Positions 61,418-64,000 of a stretch of 64,000 nt of DNA are shown one piece after another. This DNA is from Okapia johnstoni. Its lineage: Eukaryota > Chordata > Mammalia > Artiodactyla > Giraffidae. Within the stretch, counting starts at the first letter, position 1. Each line of letters opens with the position of its first letter. Below the pieces are notes generated by a model. It did not search any database and had not been told where the DNA came from. It saw only the letters and a program-made list of their open reading frames with translations. The position numbers were made by a program, and so were the translations under genes. Location of the stretch: contig CM044307.1 in assembly GCA_024291935.2 (NCBI GenBank), positions 101,375,461 to 101,439,460 of the forward strand. Direction: 5' to 3'.

Positions 61418-62289
61418 AAGTGAGCCTTAATGGAAAAGTAAAAACATATTATCTAGTGATTTTAGAAGTAACGCCATAAGAACTGAAACAGAAATGATTA
61501 AACATGTTGCTTCCAACAAATATACAAATATTGAATCATTATGTTGCACACTGGAAAGTAATTTGATGTTATATGTTGATTATATCTTAGTTAAAAATAA
61601 ACAATTGATTTCAAAATCTCAGAAAAAATGTTTTTTCTAGAGAGTAAAACTTGCAGTTGGAAAGCTACAGACAGGAAAATATTATTTTCATTGTAAATCC
61701 TTCATCATCTCTTGTATTTTTAGCTACCTGCATACATCATGATGATGACACTTTTCAAAAAGTATTAAAATATAATCATCCTATGCTAGGTTTGATCTGA
61801 CATCATCACCCTTATTGAAATTTTTTCCAGTGACCTCTCATGACTTGTTTGTTTCTTAATAGACAGGAGCTATTTAAGCATGCTAAAATATGTATAGGAT
61901 TTTACTCTCACTATTTAAACACATATTTGAAAAAAAATAATTGAAAATTTAATCTCAGGGTTTGAGGACTTTTATTTCAACTTCCAAGCTTATATATGAA
62001 GGTAATCAATAACATGACTAATAAATGATTGGAAATACAGCCTCTGCTAAAATATTTGATCAACTCTGACAGTAGGGTATCCACGACCATGTAATCAGCT
62101 CCTATTCTATAAACTTTAAACCATGCTTCTTTGTGGTCTCACAGGCATGCATTTATTAGGTAACTGTAAAGTTCCAGGCACTATGATAGGTCCAGAACAT
62201 ATATAAATAAGAAACTACCATGTTCTTTAACAGTTTTGAACTGAAGTATTTGTCCTCTAATGTTTACCAGTTTATCCCATTTCTTCTTT
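61418..62289. other. Downstream intron, no recognised feature
   Basis: AT-rich sequence, with no exon or recognisable repeat. Confidence 0.4.
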
Positions 62290-62515
62290 CCAGACGCACA
62301 CGGTAGCTTAGGTAGCTTAGAGTCTAGGATTTGCAACCAGGGAAATATATTCCAGTTCTACCTCTGCTATGACTAGTTTTATGAACTTGAACAGCTGACT
62401 GTAAAATGGAGATGATAATATCTTTTTCTTTGGGATATAATTAAGTGATATCACACGGGTAAAAATATTTATCACTGTACTTGACACAAAGTAGCTTTAA
62501 ATGTTGACGTCTCCA
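62290..62515 (+). repeat. MIR SINE
   Basis: ccagttctacctctgctatg, tgaacttgaacagctgactg and gatgataatatctttttct fit a diverged MIR in plus orientation. Confidence 0.6.
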
Positions 62516-64000
62516 GTAGTAATGACAATATACAATGATTTAACTTTTTATCATTTGAAAATAATGGTCATGGTTTCCCTAAGGCTTAATATCCTCAGTT
62601 TCTCATCATTCATTCATATTATTGATTACTCTCCTGTGTATTTATTTTCCAGTTTATCGATGAGCTTCTTTCTCAGCTGAACACTATATTCCATATATAG
62701 TTTGACTAGAGCCAAATTGAGCAGAATTATTTTCTCCTTTAGCATGAATTTTCTGCTTCTATCAATGCAAAGAATAAAATTAATTTATTTGGGAGACTTA
62801 TTCCACCTAGATGAAAGTTTAAAAATATCCTAAAGTCCACTCTTCATTAACTGCTCTCTAGTTGAATTTCACACTCAGATCTCATTCTGTACTTCTGTAC
62901 TTGTTTTTCAGATCAAATCCTGAGGAATTTTCTCCCCAAAGACATCTCACTATGTAGTGTCACAAATTTCTGAGTTTTATATAGAGACATCTTTTCATTC
63001 AACATATTTCTCAAGTATATAAATGTTTGTCAGTGGTGAACATAAGAAGAATGCAAGCCAAATGCTTGGCCAGTTACTCCAGAATGAGGCTGAGGACAAG
63101 ACTCGAAAGTAGTATGGGAAACCTAGAGATAAGATTACTTTATTAAGCATTAGGAACATAGACAGAATCAAGCCTCAAGGATCTGTCACCCAAATAAGTG
63201 CAGAATGATATAGTTTCTGTTAGAAGGCTTCCAAACATATACTAATTATAAAATTCTTTTTACCACTGGTTGAAAATAGTACAGATCATGTTACAGTTTA
63301 TAATAAAATATGGATTCTTAAGAATAAGTCAACGTTTTCATTAAATCAATTGAGTAGACTTCCAGAAAGTGTAAATTGAGAGATATGGTAAAGTTTTGGA
63401 AAACACAATCATATTAGCTATAATGAAGACTGTTACATGTAGAATCAGGTTGGTTTATTCAGGTGGATTAGGAAATGAACTCTGAAGACTTCTAATTCTC
63501 TCATATCAATTCCAAAGATTCCTAGGTAGCATATGAGAAGGCTTTCATGTTGATGAATTGCGACATTGCCTAACTCAGTTGTTCTTGATCGAAGGCAGCT
63601 TTGCTCTCCAGGAGACATTTCGAGATCTCTGAAGTTTTCGTTGTAACCACAGGGAATATGTTTCTAGTGGGTAGGCACCAGGGATGCTGGTCCCTACAAT
63701 GCCCTGCACAGCTCCCTATAACAAAAATATTCTCAAACATGGAATGTCATTAGTGCTGGCGTTGAGAATGCTAGACTAACTCAATGAGTCCAAACTTGGG
63801 GGAGTTGTGATAGGCCTTTATTTCCTTCTCTATCACTCATTTCCACTCCTACTTCTCAGCCACTTCTCATTACTTTCTTAAGTTCTGATTCTTTCCTATC
63901 ATTTTTGCTCTTAAAAGTATTTCTTTTTCATCCTTTGAAAAACCTAATCCCTGTTTTAAAGAGGGAAACTGTGAGAAATATTCGCAACATGACACAATTG
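62516..64000. other. Downstream intron to window end, no recognised feature
   Basis: AT-rich sequence. I looked specifically for the missing second half of FN3 domain g (phase-0 start, L-x-P-x-T-x-Y motif) and found no candidate. Confidence 0.4.

Noticed and set aside
57404..64000. Search for the second half of FN3 domain g
   Set aside because: No open segment with a phase-0 acceptor and an FN3 strand F-G motif was found; scattered AG/GT pairs enclose stop-rich sequence.

Overview
The window is vertebrate nuclear DNA from a ruminant. The evidence is dense coverage by repeats restricted to, or typical of, ruminants (BovB/RTE LINE copies, Bov-A2 and Bov-tA SINEs, a Bos-type L1) plus the artiodactyl CHR-type tRNA-Glu SINE. 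I cannot tell cattle, sheep, goat or deer apart from this sequence. There is no bacterial, viral or operon-like organisation.

One protein-coding gene is present, on the + strand: an internal part of PTPRQ, the receptor-type phosphatase/phosphatidylinositol phosphatase of inner-ear hair-cell stereocilia. Twelve exons (1818-57403) can be placed to the base. They join into one open frame of 664 whole codons plus one split codon, with correct AG/GT borders. They encode six complete fibronectin type III (FN3) domains and the first half of a seventh. Domain borders fall on phase-1 introns. Most domains are split internally, by phase-0 introns in a, c, d, e and g and by a phase-1 intron in f; domain b is a single exon. 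The signal peptide, the remaining FN3 domains, the membrane segment and the phosphatase domain lie outside the window, as does the exon completing the last FN3 domain.

Everything else is intron. 1-1817 is the end of an upstream intron. 1916-22523 is a 20.6 kb intron dominated by a minus-strand, near full-length L1 (about 6742-18140) into which a near full-length BovB has inserted (about 10219-13792). 23529-34526 is an 11 kb intron with MIR, MER5-like, Bov-tA and CHR copies, an inverted pair of Bov-A2 elements and a 2.8 kb BovB. 34527-39127 holds four closely spaced exons. 39128-45492 is a SINE- and BovB-rich intron. 45493-51273 holds four more exons. 51274-57230 is an intron, and 57231-57403 is the last exon seen. 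57404-64000 is intron with a mariner-type palindrome, MIR copies and one Bov-tA.

I found no previously undescribed system. The points most worth a second look are the L1/BovB nest with its CpG-rich BovB 5' block, the inverted Bov-A2 pair, an exact 66-bp tandem duplication at a MER5-like end, the Ser/Thr-rich and CpG-rich insert in one FN3 domain, and a possible alternative N-terminus at the exon starting at 35481.
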